A stretch of 64,000 bases of DNA from Bacteroides fragilis (lineage in GTDB: Bacteria; Bacteroidota; Bacteroidia; Bacteroidales; Bacteroidaceae), in contig NZ_SZUU01000008.1 of NCBI RefSeq assembly GCF_019583405.1, forward strand, positions 159,049 to 223,048, given 5' to 3'. Shown piece by piece: positions 14,615 through 24,177 of this stretch (within the stretch, counting starts at the first letter, position 1; each line of letters opens with the position of its first letter). Under the pieces are notes generated by a model, which was given only the letters and a program-made list of their open reading frames with translations, was not told the origin of the DNA and searched no databases. Position numbers and translations under genes: made by a program.

Positions 14615-17452
14615 ATGAAGAATCTGTTATTGTTCCTTGTTTTTGTTTGTACTCTTTCTCTCCCTTGCCGGGGCAACCCTGTCCCTTTTTCACCTATTGT
14701 CCGTAATTATTCTGTCCTCGACTATAATGCCGGTAACGAAAACTGGGCCGTTGCGCAGGACGGGCGGGGCGTCATGTACTTTGGCAACAATAGCGGACTG
14801 CTCCGGTATGACGGAAGCCGGTGGAAGCTGTTTCCTTTGCCGGCGTCGGGCATTGTGCGTGCCGTTTACGTGGCTTCCGACGGGCGTATCTACGTCGGAT
14901 CGTTCGAGGAGTTCGGTTATTTTGAAGAGAATGACCTGAACTTGCTGGAATATCATTCCCTGAAAGATCAGGTGAAAGGGTTCGATTTTCACAATGACGA
15001 GATATGGACTATCGTGGAGCAGGGAGGGAATATCGTCTTCCAGTCATTCGGTTCATACTTCATATACGATGGCACGACGACGAAAGGAGTCCGCTGCCAT
15101 GAACTGCCCCTGAATCTGTTCCGGGTAGGGGATACGGTTTATTCCCAACTGATCAATGCAGGTGTTTGTGTCTTTACGGGTGATAGGTTTACTCCGTTGA
15201 TCTCCCGACAGGAGTTGGGCAACAGCGACGTACTGGCAGGTTTGCCCTATTCCGGTGGAATGTTGTTGCTGACCCGTAACAGTGGTGGGTATCTTTATAT
15301 CTCCTCCGGCATTCGTCCCTGGCATACGGATTGTGATGAGGAGTTGAAACGCCATACTGTCAATCGGGCAGTGATGACGAAAGACTCTTGTTACGTGATA
15401 GGAACTATCTCCAACGGGCTGTATGCCTTCAGTAAAGAAGGGCGCCTGCTCTGGAAAGAGAACGCTGACAATCAGTTGGAGAATAACACCGTCCTGGGAC
15501 TGTATTGCGATATAGACAATAATATCTGGACAGCCCTCGACAACGGCATTGCCTACGTGCGCAACAATTCTCTGATTTATCATTTCGAGCCGGTGCGTCG
15601 CAAGGTTGGAATGGTGTATGACGTGCTGGTACGCGAAAAGGATGCCTATATCGCTTCCAACCAAGGGTTGTACCGGCTTGAAGACAACCTCCTGGAACTG
15701 GTTCCGGGACTCGAAGAGCAGGCATGGACCATCGGCGAATGGGGCGACCAGGTGCTTTGCGGACACAATAAAGGTACTTTCCAGATTAAAGGCATGCAGG
15801 CCCGGCTTCTTTCCGACGTACGGGGAGCTATGTGTATGCGGCAGGCGCAGATCGGTGGGGAAGAGCTCCTGATACAAGGTACCTACACTTATCTGAATAT
15901 TTATAAGAAGAATGCTGCCGGTGAGTGGTACTTCTCCAATTCGGTGCGCAACTTCAGCCACATGGCAAAGAACATCGAAGTGGATCCTCACGGCAACATC
16001 TGGGTGCAGCACATGCGCAAGGGGCTTTACCGGGTGCGTCTCGATGAAGCGTTGAAGCAGGTGACGGAGCTAAAGCAGTACGACTCTCTGTCGGGGAATC
16101 CGGGCGGGCATTGTTACCTTTTCAAGGTAAACGGACGTGTCGCCTTCTCAGACGGGCGGAACTTCTACACTTATGACGACATGGCGGATTCCATTATTCC
16201 CTACAAAGCGATGAACGAACAGTTGGCCGCACTCCGGGATATCCACACCGTCACCGCCATGAAAGGCGATCTGTACTGGTTTCTCAGCGACCGCGAGGCC
16301 TGTCTGGTGAGATGTACCGTGAACGACTTTAAGGTGGAGCGGAGAATACCCTTCTCCATGTTTGGCAACCTTCCCATCGAGGGGCTGGCCCGGATGGTAT
16401 ACGACAAGCGGAATGATTGCTCTTACCTCTGCCTCAATAACTCCTTTGCCCGTATCGCTGCCGACAGCACCGGGCTGTACAAGTCTCGTGAGCAACCGTC
16501 TTTATGGATCTCCGGCTTTTCGGCATTCAACGAGCAGACGGGCGAGCGGCTGCAACTTCCGGTTTCGGGAGATGATGAGATAGCCCCCGCTTTCAACAAT
16601 GTAGGCATCTCTCTTGCCTATCCCGTTTACAATGATTTTGCGTTTCATGTGCGTTACCGCCTCGAGGGGTTGTCCGGCAAGTGGATCGAGGGACTTCCCG
16701 ATTTGCGGAAAGACTTTACCCGGCTACCATTCGGTTCTTATCGCTTCCGTGCCGAGGTGTACGATGACGGCGGGGTGGTTTCTGCTGTCGAACTGCCTTT
16801 CCGTATCCTGCGTCCCTGGTATCTTTCGTACGTAGCCATTGCCGTTTACGCTCTCTCCGGGCTGGCATTTCTGCTGGGACTCCTTTATGGGGTCTACGTC
16901 TATACCAAGAAGAAGAAAGATGCCGTCATCGACCGTCAGCGTGCGCACCATAAAGCAGAGATAGAGCAGCAGGAAAAGAAGATCATGGCACTGGAGAAGG
17001 AGCAACTCGAGGCCGATCTCCGCTTCAAGAGCAAAGAGCTTTCGGGCGTGGTGATGACCAACATCGCGCATCAGGAGTTCCTGAGCTCGCTGAAAGAGGA
17101 ATTGCAGCAGCAGAAACTCTCCGGGCAATATACCCGCAAGAACCTGGATAAGCTGCTTTCGATGATCAATCAGAATATTGTCTCCGACGAAGAGAGCTGG
17201 AATATGTTCCAGTCCAACTTCGACCGGATACACGAGAATTTCTTCCGGAACCTGAAAGAAAAGTTCCCTGACCTGACTTCCGGCGATTTGCGCCTGTGCG
17301 CGCTGCTCCGGCTCAACCTGCCGACGAAGGAGATTGCGAAGCTGATGAACATTTCCGTAAGGGGTGTCGACGCTGCCCGCTATCGTCTGCGCAAGAAGTT
17401 GGGGCTTCCTCCGGAGAGCAGCCTGACGGATTTTATGATCTCCTTCAAGTAG
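14615..17452 (+). CDS. Membrane-spanning beta-propeller sensor with C-terminal LuxR-type HTH
   Basis: A 945-aa protein: signal peptide (1-20), about 600 residues of two-component-regulator-type propeller repeats (for example AQDGRGVMYFGNNSGLLRYDG), a Y_Y_Y domain (FAFHVRYRLEGLSGKWIEGL), a single membrane segment near 735-762, a cytoplasmic coiled coil (AEIEQQEKKIMALEKEQLEA), and a C-terminal helix-turn-helix (LRLNLPTKEIAKLMNISVRGVDAARYRLRKKL). No histidine kinase or receiver domain is present, so ligand binding outside may act directly on DNA from the membrane. It sits next to the GH3/SusC/SusD locus and is its likely regulator. Confidence 0.9.
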   Translation: MKNLLLFLVFVCTLSLPCRGNPVPFSPIVRNYSVLDYNAGNENWAVAQDGRGVMYFGNNSGLLRYDGSRWKLFPLPASGIVRAVYVASDGRIYVGSFEEFGYFEENDLNLLEYHSLKDQVKGFDFHNDEIWTIVEQGGNIVFQSFGSYFIYDGTTTKGVRCHELPLNLFRVGDTVYSQLINAGVCVFTGDRFTPLISRQELGNSDVLAGLPYSGGMLLLTRNSGGYLYISSGIRPWHTDCDEELKRHTVNRAVMTKDSCYVIGTISNGLYAFSKEGRLLWKENADNQLENNTVLGLYCDIDNNIWTALDNGIAYVRNNSLIYHFEPVRRKVGMVYDVLVREKDAYIASNQGLYRLEDNLLELVPGLEEQAWTIGEWGDQVLCGHNKGTFQIKGMQARLLSDVRGAMCMRQAQIGGEELLIQGTYTYLNIYKKNAAGEWYFSNSVRNFSHMAKNIEVDPHGNIWVQHMRKGLYRVRLDEALKQVTELKQYDSLSGNPGGHCYLFKVNGRVAFSDGRNFYTYDDMADSIIPYKAMNEQLAALRDIHTVTAMKGDLYWFLSDREACLVRCTVNDFKVERRIPFSMFGNLPIEGLARMVYDKRNDCSYLCLNNSFARIAADSTGLYKSREQPSLWISGFSAFNEQTGERLQLPVSGDDEIAPAFNNVGISLAYPVYNDFAFHVRYRLEGLSGKWIEGLPDLRKDFTRLPFGSYRFRAEVYDDGGVVSAVELPFRILRPWYLSYVAIAVYALSGLAFLLGLLYGVYVYTKKKKDAVIDRQRAHHKAEIEQQEKKIMALEKEQLEADLRFKSKELSGVVMTNIAHQEFLSSLKEELQQQKLSGQYTRKNLDKLLSMINQNIVSDEESWNMFQSNFDRIHENFFRNLKEKFPDLTSGDLRLCALLRLNLPTKEIAKLMNISVRGVDAARYRLRKKLGLPPESSLTDFMISFK

Positions 17453-17475
17453 TTGGAAATTAAATGATTGATGTG

Positions 17476-17507
17476 AAAAGAAGTACTAATGCAGTACTTC
17501 TTTTTTT
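17476..17507 (+). terminator. Terminator of the regulator gene, overlapping a GTACT dyad
   Basis: AAAGAAGTACT and AGTACTTCTTT form an 11-bp stem with loop AATGC followed by T7. Its core GTACT-N5-AGTAC (17483-17497) recurs upstream of susC at 20961-20975, so the site might also bind a regulator. Confidence 0.7.
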
Positions 17508-17524
17508 GTTTTTTCGGGTTTGTA

Positions 17525-17539
17525 GTATTCTTGCCGTAT
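17525..17539. promoter_or_regulatory. Degenerate GTACT-type dyad upstream of GH3
   Basis: GTATT-CTTGC-CGTAT matches the layout of the GTACT-CTTGT-AGTAC dyad upstream of susC, including most of the spacer. It lies 90 bp before the GH3 start. Role as operator is inference. Confidence 0.35.
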
Positions 17540-17628
17540 GGATAAATGGAAGGCATTTGCCGGAGATTCGCTTTATTTGTACCTGCAAAGTCGGAAATTC
17601 ATAAATAGATACTAAAACTGTAAAGACC

Positions 17629-19920
17629 ATGAAACATTTTGTACGAAGAATGCAGGCATTCGCCGCTTCTTTGGTCATAGTGGCCGCCGGGGTACAGGCG
17701 CAAAAGGCTCCCCGGGATATGGACCGCTTTATCGACCAGTTAATGAAAAAGATGACGCTGGAGGAGAAGATCGGCCAGCTCAACCTGCCCGTGACCGGGG
17801 AGATCACTACCGGACAGGCAAAAAGCAGTGATGTGGCCAAACGCATCCGTAACGGAGAAGTAGGGGGACTGTTCAACCTGAAAGGGGTAGAACGCATCCG
17901 TGAGGTCCAGCGGCAGGCGGTGGAGGAGAGCCGTCTCGGTATTCCCCTGTTGTTCGGTATGGACGTGATCCACGGATACGAAACCATTTTCCCTATTCCT
18001 CTCGGCTTGTCGTGCACCTGGGATATGAAAGCCATTGAGGAGTCCGCCCGTATATCCGCCATCGAGGCCAGTGCCGACGGTATCTCGTGGACATTCAGTC
18101 CGATGGTGGATGTCAGCCGTGACCCGCGCTGGGGACGTGTGTCCGAGGGGAACGGCGAAGACCCGTTCCTCGGTGCTGCCATCGCCCGTGCCATGATACG
18201 CGGGTATCAGGGAAAGGACATGAGCCGTAATGACGAGATAATGGCTTGTGTGAAGCACTTTGCCCTTTATGGCGCATCTGAGGCGGGACGTGATTATAAT
18301 ACGGTAGACATGAGCCGCCAGCGTATGTTTAATGAATACATGCTGCCCTACCAAGCCGCGGTCGAGGCAGGTGTCGGAAGCGTGATGGCCTCGTTCAACG
18401 AAGTGGACGGTGTGCCCGCCACCGGCAGCAAATGGCTGATGACCGATGTGCTGCGCAAGCAGTGGGATTTCGGCGGATTCGTGGTGACGGACTATACCGG
18501 TATCAACGAGATGATCGATCACGGTATGGGTGACCAGCAGACAGTTGCCGCCCTTGCTCTGAATGCCGGGGTCGATATGGATATGGTGAGCGACGCCTTC
18601 AGCGGTACACTGAAGAAATCGGTGGAAGAAGGCAAAGTATCGGCAACTGCCATCGACGCCGCCTGCCGCCGCATTCTGGAAGCAAAGTATAAGTTGGGAC
18701 TGTTTGACGATCCTTATAAGTATTGTGACGTAAGCCGTCCCAAGAAACAGATTTTCACCAAGGAACATCGTGCCGTTGCCCGTAAGACGGCTTCGGAGAG
18801 CTTTGTACTGTTGAAAAACGGAGGTGTGTTGCCACTCAGCAAGAAGGGCACCATTGCCGTAGTCGGTCCGCTTGCCGATACCCGTTCCAACATGCCGGGC
18901 ACCTGGAGCGTGGCTGCCGTACTGGATAATGCTCCTTCGCTGGTCGAAGGGCTCAAAGAAGTAGTCGGTAATCGTGCGGAGGTGGTAACCGCCAAAGGAA
19001 GTAATCTGATAGGCGATGCCGAATATGAAAAGCGCGCCACGATGTTCGGACGCGAACTGCACAGAGATAACCGTACGGATCGCGAGCTCCTGGACGAGGC
19101 ACTGAAAGTGGCTGCCAAAGCCGATGTCATTGTCGCCGCGCTGGGCGAATCATCCGAGATGAGTGGAGAGAGCAGCTCCCGCACCAATCTGGAAATGCCG
19201 GACGTGCAGAGAGCGCTGTTGCAGGAATTGCTCAAAACAGGAAAACCCGTTGTGCTCGTACTCTTCACCGGCCGCCCACTGGTGCTTACTTGGGAGGAGG
19301 AACACGTGCCTGCCATCCTGAACGTGTGGTTCGGAGGGAGTGAAGCCGCTTATGCCATTGGCGATGTCCTTTTCGGTGATGTCAATCCCAGTGGAAAGTT
19401 GACCGCTACTTTCCCGCAAAATGTGGGTCAAATCCCATTGTTCTACAATCATAAGAATACCGGTCGCCCGTTGCAGGAAGGACGTTGGTTCGAGAAGTTC
19501 CGCAGCAATTACCTCGATGTGAGCAACGAGCCGCTCTACCCGTTCGGTTACGGATTGTCTTACACAACGTTTGCTTACAGCGATATCCACCTGAGCAGCA
19601 CAGAGATGAGCGCCGACGGAGAACTGACGGCAACCGTTACCGTCACCAATACCGGCAGTCGCGACGGTGCAGAGGTGGTGCAGCTCTACATCCGTGACTT
19701 GGTGGGCAGTGTCACCCGTCCGGTGAAGGAGCTGAAAGGTTTCGAGAAGATTTTCCTTAAAGCCGGAGAGTCCCGCAAAGTCAGTTTCAGCATCACACCG
19801 GAATTGTTGAAGTTCTATAATTATGATTTGCAATTTGTTTGCGAACCGGGCGACTTCGATGTAATGATCGGCGGAAATAGCCGGGATGTGAAAAAGGCAA
19901 GATTCTTGCTGAGGAAATGA
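17629..19920 (+). CDS. bglX: GH3 beta-glucosidase
   Basis: A 763-aa periplasmic glycoside hydrolase. It has a signal peptide (to AGVQAQ, about 25), the GH3 N-terminal TIM barrel with LLFGMDVIHGYETIFPIPLG and WTFSPMVDVSRDPRWGRVSEGNGEDP, and the nucleophile Asp288 in GFVVTDYTGINEM. The C-terminal alpha/beta domain (from RKTASESFVLLKNGGVLPLS) and the fibronectin-like tail (VTVTNTGSRDGAEVVQLYIRD) complete the BglX-like layout. As recalled, a B. thetaiotaomicron GH3 in such a locus (BT_3567) was shown to act on beta-1,2-gluco-oligosaccharides; the neighbouring GH144-like gene supports that substrate here. Confidence 0.93.
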   Translation: MKHFVRRMQAFAASLVIVAAGVQAQKAPRDMDRFIDQLMKKMTLEEKIGQLNLPVTGEITTGQAKSSDVAKRIRNGEVGGLFNLKGVERIREVQRQAVEESRLGIPLLFGMDVIHGYETIFPIPLGLSCTWDMKAIEESARISAIEASADGISWTFSPMVDVSRDPRWGRVSEGNGEDPFLGAAIARAMIRGYQGKDMSRNDEIMACVKHFALYGASEAGRDYNTVDMSRQRMFNEYMLPYQAAVEAGVGSVMASFNEVDGVPATGSKWLMTDVLRKQWDFGGFVVTDYTGINEMIDHGMGDQQTVAALALNAGVDMDMVSDAFSGTLKKSVEEGKVSATAIDAACRRILEAKYKLGLFDDPYKYCDVSRPKKQIFTKEHRAVARKTASESFVLLKNGGVLPLSKKGTIAVVGPLADTRSNMPGTWSVAAVLDNAPSLVEGLKEVVGNRAEVVTAKGSNLIGDAEYEKRATMFGRELHRDNRTDRELLDEALKVAAKADVIVAALGESSEMSGESSSRTNLEMPDVQRALLQELLKTGKPVVLVLFTGRPLVLTWEEEHVPAILNVWFGGSEAAYAIGDVLFGDVNPSGKLTATFPQNVGQIPLFYNHKNTGRPLQEGRWFEKFRSNYLDVSNEPLYPFGYGLSYTTFAYSDIHLSSTEMSADGELTATVTVTNTGSRDGAEVVQLYIRDLVGSVTRPVKELKGFEKIFLKAGESRKVSFSITPELLKFYNYDLQFVCEPGDFDVMIGGNSRDVKKARFLLRK

Positions 19921-19935
19921 AACTGTGAATAAGAG

Positions 19936-20040
19936 TTTACCGCAGAGGGCACAGAATCTCATAGAAAAGCTTTTTCTTTCAAATATCCTATAAACCAAAG
20001 ATAAAAATTCGGTGAGGCTCTGTGCAACTCTGTGGTGAAT
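19936..20040. repeat. Dispersed CACAGAG-type inverted repeat, copy 2
   Basis: A degenerate copy starting TTTACCGCAGAGGGCACAGA and ending GCTCTGTGCAACTCTGTGGTGAA, just after the GH3 stop. Confidence 0.8.
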
Positions 20041-20134
20041 CAAGCGACTATTCAACTCTTTCCTTCTATAGATATTCCCAGTACGTTAATTGGCTATCAA
20101 TTACTGATTCGCATGAATAATATAGAAAATAAGA

Positions 20135-20164
20135 TTGCATTTTCAATTTATTGTTTTATCTTTG
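20135..20164 (+). promoter_or_regulatory. Promoter of a candidate small RNA
   Basis: -33 element TTG (20135-20137), a 19-nt spacer and a -7 box TATCTTTG (20157-20164). No reading frame follows before the terminator at 20264. Confidence 0.55.
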
Positions 20165-20170
20165 TAGAAT

Positions 20171-20293
20171 TATAAGATAAACCTAACTTTAATCTCCGTC
20201 ACAATAAAATCCAGACTTAAAAAAACTTAAAATCAACTCATTCATATTTACATTATTATTTAGGAAACCGCTACTTGTAGCGGTTTCTTTTTT
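20171..20293 (+). ncRNA. Candidate small RNA beside the glycan locus
   Basis: A promoter ends at 20164 and a perfect terminator (GAAACCGCTAC/GTAGCGGTTTC then T6, 20264-20293) lies about 120 nt later with no gene between. The body is A/C-rich and weakly structured, as in Bacteroides trans-acting small RNAs. PUL-linked small RNAs are known in the genus. The exact start is an estimate. Confidence 0.5.
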
Positions 20294-20340
20294 GTACAAA
20301 ACAGGAAAATTGCAAAAATGTCATTTAGATGCCTATATAT

Positions 20341-20405
20341 CGTCGTCGTGATCTCACGAAGACATCGTCTTGACGACGAAAAATTGAGATCGTGATCTCA
20401 ATTTT
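20341..20405. repeat. Two adjacent palindromes
   Basis: CGTCGTC (20341) pairs with GACGACG (20372-20378), and directly next AAAATTGAGATC/GATCTCAATTTT (20380-20405) is a perfect 12-bp dyad. Both contain GTGATCTCA. They may be a terminator or protein sites. The rest of 20294-20660 shows no gene. Confidence 0.5.
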
Positions 20406-20664
20406 TAAGAGATAAAATGACTCCAAATGACTATTGGTAATTAGTTGTAACATTCTATAAAAAGAAAATTTGCTCTTAAATTGATGCAAAATGAAGAGCT
20501 GCTTTCCTCTCTTTCACTACCCGTCTATTTCATCCGGAAAGAATCCGTTCCTAAACCAGACAAGTCTATTATTTTTATCTTAGAATATAGTAAACGGAAA
20601 GATTCTCTCTTCTATTAAAGTCTATAGCGTAAATACTTCATAGCGGATATAGAAATAAATATGA

Positions 20665-20820
20665 TTCACCACAGAGGACATAGAGGACACAGAGATTAAT
20701 CAGCTGCGCTCTATCTGTTTTCAGATATAAGAACAGATAAAGAACAGATCAGAATAATATGCCCTCTGGTTCTTCTGTCTAAATTAAAACTCTGCGTCCT
20801 CTGTGTACTCTGTGGTGAAT
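20665..20820. repeat. Dispersed CACAGAG-type inverted repeat, copy 3
   Basis: A long copy (156 bp) that starts TTCACCACAGAGGACATAGA and ends CTCTGTGTACTCTGTGGTGAA, with a longer unpaired centre than the others. Confidence 0.85.
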
Positions 20821-20960
20821 TCTAAACTGAATAGCCTCGACCCCTCCCAACCGTTTCATTTCCTTTCCTGAAACCTATTTTTATTTTATTGAATATTAAT
20901 TAATTATATCACTTTGTAGTAGGGATGCAGTACTCCGGAAATCCCGTTTTTTTCTTCATG

Positions 20961-20975
20961 GTACTCTTGTAGTAC
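20961..20975. promoter_or_regulatory. GTACT-N5-AGTAC dyad upstream of susC
   Basis: GTACT-CTTGT-AGTAC, followed by CCCCTTTTTTTG, sits immediately before the -33 box of the susC promoter. The same dyad core occurs at 17483-17497 before GH3, and a further half-site GCAGTACT lies at 20928-20935. Placement suits a LuxR-type activator such as the product of the gene at 14615. Confidence 0.5.
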
Positions 20976-20982
20976 CCCTTTT

Positions 20983-21014
20983 TTTGACTTACATCAATTT
21001 ACCTTCTAAGTTTG
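20983..21014 (+). promoter_or_regulatory. susC promoter
   Basis: -33 TTTG (20983-20986), a 20-nt spacer and -7 TAAGTTTG (21007-21014); the ATG is 30 bp downstream. It matches the Bacteroides consensus fully. Confidence 0.75.
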
Positions 21015-21043
21015 CAGTAGAATTTTAAATCAGTACCAAAACG

Positions 21044-24040
21044 ATGAAAAAAAATCTGTTTACCCTATGTATGATGTTGCTGCTTTCTACGCTTTCTTTT
21101 GCGCAAGGCAGCCTGACCATCTCGGGTGTTGTCACCGAGAAGAAAACAGGAGAGCCTATCATTGGCGCCAGTATCCTACTGAAAGGGCAATCGTCCGGAA
21201 CTATCACGGACTTTGACGGCAACTATTCTATTTCAGGTGTCCCGTCGGGCGCCACTCTTGTTTTCAGTTACATCGGCATGAAAGCACAGGAGGTCAAGGT
21301 AACCGCCTCTTCAAAGCTGAATATCTCTCTTGAAGAGGACAATCAGCTGTTGGACGAAGTAGTTGTAGTCGGTTACGGCGTGCAACGCAAATCCGATCTG
21401 ACCGGTTCGGTAGGCACGGTGAAGAGTAAAGACCTTACGAAAGTAGCCACTCCCAATGTGGCGAATGCCCTTCAGGGACGTGTCTCCGGTGTCTATATCT
21501 CAGCCAACGGTGCTCCCGGAAGCTCGCCCGAAGTGCGTATCCGCGGTATCGGTACAACGAATAACAGCAACCCCCTTTATGTGGTGGACGGAATGTTTAT
21601 GGACGACATCTCTTTCCTGAGCACACACGACATCGAGTCGATGGAGGTGCTGAAAGACGCTTCGGCAACCGCCATGTACGGTTCGCGCGGTGCCAACGGT
21701 GTAATCATCGTTACCACCAAGCAGGGGACGGAAGGAAAAGTGGTGGTGAACTTTACGGCCAGCGAAGGATTCCAGTTCAACAACAGCAGCTTCGAGATGG
21801 CCAATGCCACCGAATATGCCACGCTGCTGAACGAAGCACTGGTCAACACGGGCGGAAAACCCAAGTTTGACGACCCTGCTTCACTGGGCAAAGGAACCAA
21901 CTGGTTCGACGAAATCTTCCGTGTGGCTTCCGTACGCGACTATCAGCTCAGCGTCAGCGGCGGATCGGAGAAGGTGCGCTACAACCTCAGCGCTGGATAT
22001 TACCAGCAGGACGGCATCATCACCGGAAACACCTACAACCGCTTCACCCTGCGTGCCAACAATAGCTACAAGATCAGCAAACGACTGACCATCGGGCACA
22101 ACCTGTCGGCCTCTTTCAGCCATAAGAAAAACGAAAACAGCGCGGTGGTGAAAGCCGCCTACACCATCAGTCCCGTGAAGCGTCCCTACAATGAGGACGG
22201 AAGTTTCATGGATTCCGAAAGCGCTTCTTCCGCCAATCCCGTCGCTACACTCCATTATACAAACAATGACGACTGGAAAGAACGCATCGTGGGCAGCGCC
22301 TTCCTGAACTGGAATATCCTGAACGGGCTCGACTTTAAAACCAGCCTCGGCATCGACTACATCAACGGACGCCGCCGCAATTTCGTGCCGAAATACTACG
22401 TTTCGGAAACACAGAAGAACGAAACCAACAGCCTCTCCAAAACCTGGGACCGCGACTTCACCTGGCTGTGGGAGAACCTGTTGACTTATGACTGGAAGAT
22501 CAATGACAAGAACCGGCTCAACCTCTTGGGAGGTATCACGGCGCAGAAGCGTGTTTATGAATTGCTGGAAGGCACCGGACGCGACTTCTTCTCCGATAAC
22601 GAAAACTACTGGTATCTCGACCAGGCTTCGGCCAGCTCCAAGTCGGTGGCCAACAACGGATACCACGAAACAATGATGTCTTACCTCTTCCGGGCCAACT
22701 ATGCGCTAATGGACCGCTATCTGCTGACGGCTTCGGTCCGTGCCGACGGTTCGTCTAAGTTCGGTCCCAACAACCGTTGGGGCTACTTCCCCTCAGTGGC
22801 TGCCGGATGGAGGATCTCGGAAGAAGCATTCCTGAAAGACCGCGTGCAATGGCTGAGCAACCTGAAGCTCAGAGGAAGCTGGGGACAGATCGGTAATGAT
22901 AAAATAGGTAACGACAAATACCGTGCGCTTGCCAATATCTCTCCGTCTTACGATGCCGTGTTTGGCGGCGTGTTCTATCCCGGCGGAACCATCACGTCAC
23001 TCTCCAACCGGAGCATCCATTGGGAACGTTCGGAGCAGATGGACCTCGGTTTCGACCTCGGACTGCTGAACAACCGCTTTTCACTGGAACTGGATTACTA
23101 TCGCCGCGATACGAAAGACATGCTGGTGACGGTGGATGTACCGGCTTCCGTAGGCCTCACCCCGGTAGAAACAAACGTAGGGGCGGTGCGCAACAGCGGT
23201 GTGGACTTTACCGTGAAATGGGAAGATTCGCTGAAAGACTTCCGGTACGGTATCCGTCTGACAGGAACGACCATCAAAAACGAAGTCATCAGCCTGGGCG
23301 GCAAACGCATTGCCAGTGGTGACATCGGTGCCGGAAAATCCGTACAGATGACCGAAGAAGGAAAGCCGATTAAATATTTCTATGGTTACAACGTGATCGG
23401 CATCTTCCAGAACGAAGCGCAGATCAAGGAGTACAACGAGCGTGCCGCCGCTGCCACCGGAAATTCCGGACAACAGTATCAGAACAACGTAGGTCCCGGC
23501 GACCTGATATACGAAGACGTGGACGGTGACGGATACATCACCGCCAACGACCGTAAGGATCTGGGCAGCCCCACTCCCAAGTTCATCGGCGGTCTGGGCA
23601 TCAGTGCTTCCTGGAAAGGATTCGACCTCTCTATCGACTTCCAAGGCAACTTCGGAAACAAGATATTCAATGCCAAGCAGGTAGAACGCTTCTCCGGTTC
23701 GGACAACTGGGACCGCTCCTTCCTCGACCGCTGGACACCCGAAAACCCGAATACCATGACACCGCGAATGACCTTGGAAGGCAACAACTATCAGGTGTCG
23801 AGCCGCTACGTAGAGAGCGGTTCGTACGTGAAGCTGCAAACAGTCGAGTTGGGATATACCTTCCCGAAGTCATGGATGCAGAAGGTATCCGTGCAGAACC
23901 TGAGAGTATACTTCTCCGGCAACAACCTGGCCTACTTCACCGGCTATAACGGCTTCACACCCGAAGTACTGGGCGGAATCGACCGCCAGATCTATCCGGT
24001 GACGGCTACCTGCCGCTTCGGGCTGAACGTTACTTTCTAA
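21044..24040 (+). CDS. SusC/RagA-type TonB-dependent outer membrane transporter
   Basis: A 998-aa protein. It has a signal peptide (to SFAQG), a carboxypeptidase-D-like domain (SGVVTEKKTGEPIIGASILLKG), the SusC signature VVVGYGVQRKSDLTGSVG, a plug domain with IRGIGTTNNSNPLYVVDG and DASATAMYGSRGANGVIIVTT, and a beta-barrel ending CRFGLNVTF with a terminal Phe. It should import oligosaccharides through the outer membrane with the SusD lipoprotein encoded next. No extra N-terminal signalling (STN) domain is present, so control by anti-sigma factor is unlikely, consistent with the neighbouring propeller-HTH regulator. Confidence 0.95.
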   Translation: MKKNLFTLCMMLLLSTLSFAQGSLTISGVVTEKKTGEPIIGASILLKGQSSGTITDFDGNYSISGVPSGATLVFSYIGMKAQEVKVTASSKLNISLEEDNQLLDEVVVVGYGVQRKSDLTGSVGTVKSKDLTKVATPNVANALQGRVSGVYISANGAPGSSPEVRIRGIGTTNNSNPLYVVDGMFMDDISFLSTHDIESMEVLKDASATAMYGSRGANGVIIVTTKQGTEGKVVVNFTASEGFQFNNSSFEMANATEYATLLNEALVNTGGKPKFDDPASLGKGTNWFDEIFRVASVRDYQLSVSGGSEKVRYNLSAGYYQQDGIITGNTYNRFTLRANNSYKISKRLTIGHNLSASFSHKKNENSAVVKAAYTISPVKRPYNEDGSFMDSESASSANPVATLHYTNNDDWKERIVGSAFLNWNILNGLDFKTSLGIDYINGRRRNFVPKYYVSETQKNETNSLSKTWDRDFTWLWENLLTYDWKINDKNRLNLLGGITAQKRVYELLEGTGRDFFSDNENYWYLDQASASSKSVANNGYHETMMSYLFRANYALMDRYLLTASVRADGSSKFGPNNRWGYFPSVAAGWRISEEAFLKDRVQWLSNLKLRGSWGQIGNDKIGNDKYRALANISPSYDAVFGGVFYPGGTITSLSNRSIHWERSEQMDLGFDLGLLNNRFSLELDYYRRDTKDMLVTVDVPASVGLTPVETNVGAVRNSGVDFTVKWEDSLKDFRYGIRLTGTTIKNEVISLGGKRIASGDIGAGKSVQMTEEGKPIKYFYGYNVIGIFQNEAQIKEYNERAAAATGNSGQQYQNNVGPGDLIYEDVDGDGYITANDRKDLGSPTPKFIGGLGISASWKGFDLSIDFQGNFGNKIFNAKQVERFSGSDNWDRSFLDRWTPENPNTMTPRMTLEGNNYQVSSRYVESGSYVKLQTVELGYTFPKSWMQKVSVQNLRVYFSGNNLAYFTGYNGFTPEVLGGIDRQIYPVTATCRFGLNVTF

Positions 24041-24067
24041 TATTAAATGATATAGACATGAATACGA

Positions 24068-24162
24068 TTCACCACAGATTACACCGATTAACACGGATAC
24101 TTTAATCTTATTACCAATGAAATAATTATTAATCGGTGAAAATCTGTGTAATCTGTGGTGAA
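24068..24162. repeat. Dispersed CACAGAG-type inverted repeat, copy 4
   Basis: Starts TTCACCACAGATTACACCGA and ends AATCTGTGTAATCTGTGGTGAA, between susC and susD. It has opened a reading frame upstream of the real susD start at 24178. Confidence 0.85.
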
Positions 24163-24177
24163 CCCAAAACCATTACA

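Noticed and set aside
17460..18194. 244-codon open frame on the minus strand across the GH3 start
   Set aside because: Low-complexity residue mix, overlaps a terminator and the GH3 signal peptide region.
17740..19062. 440-codon open frame on the minus strand
   Set aside because: Antisense of GH3; caused by G+C-rich codon use, no motif.
24136..24177. 14-codon N-terminal extension of susD
   Set aside because: It lies in a repeat copy and would hide the lipoprotein signal.
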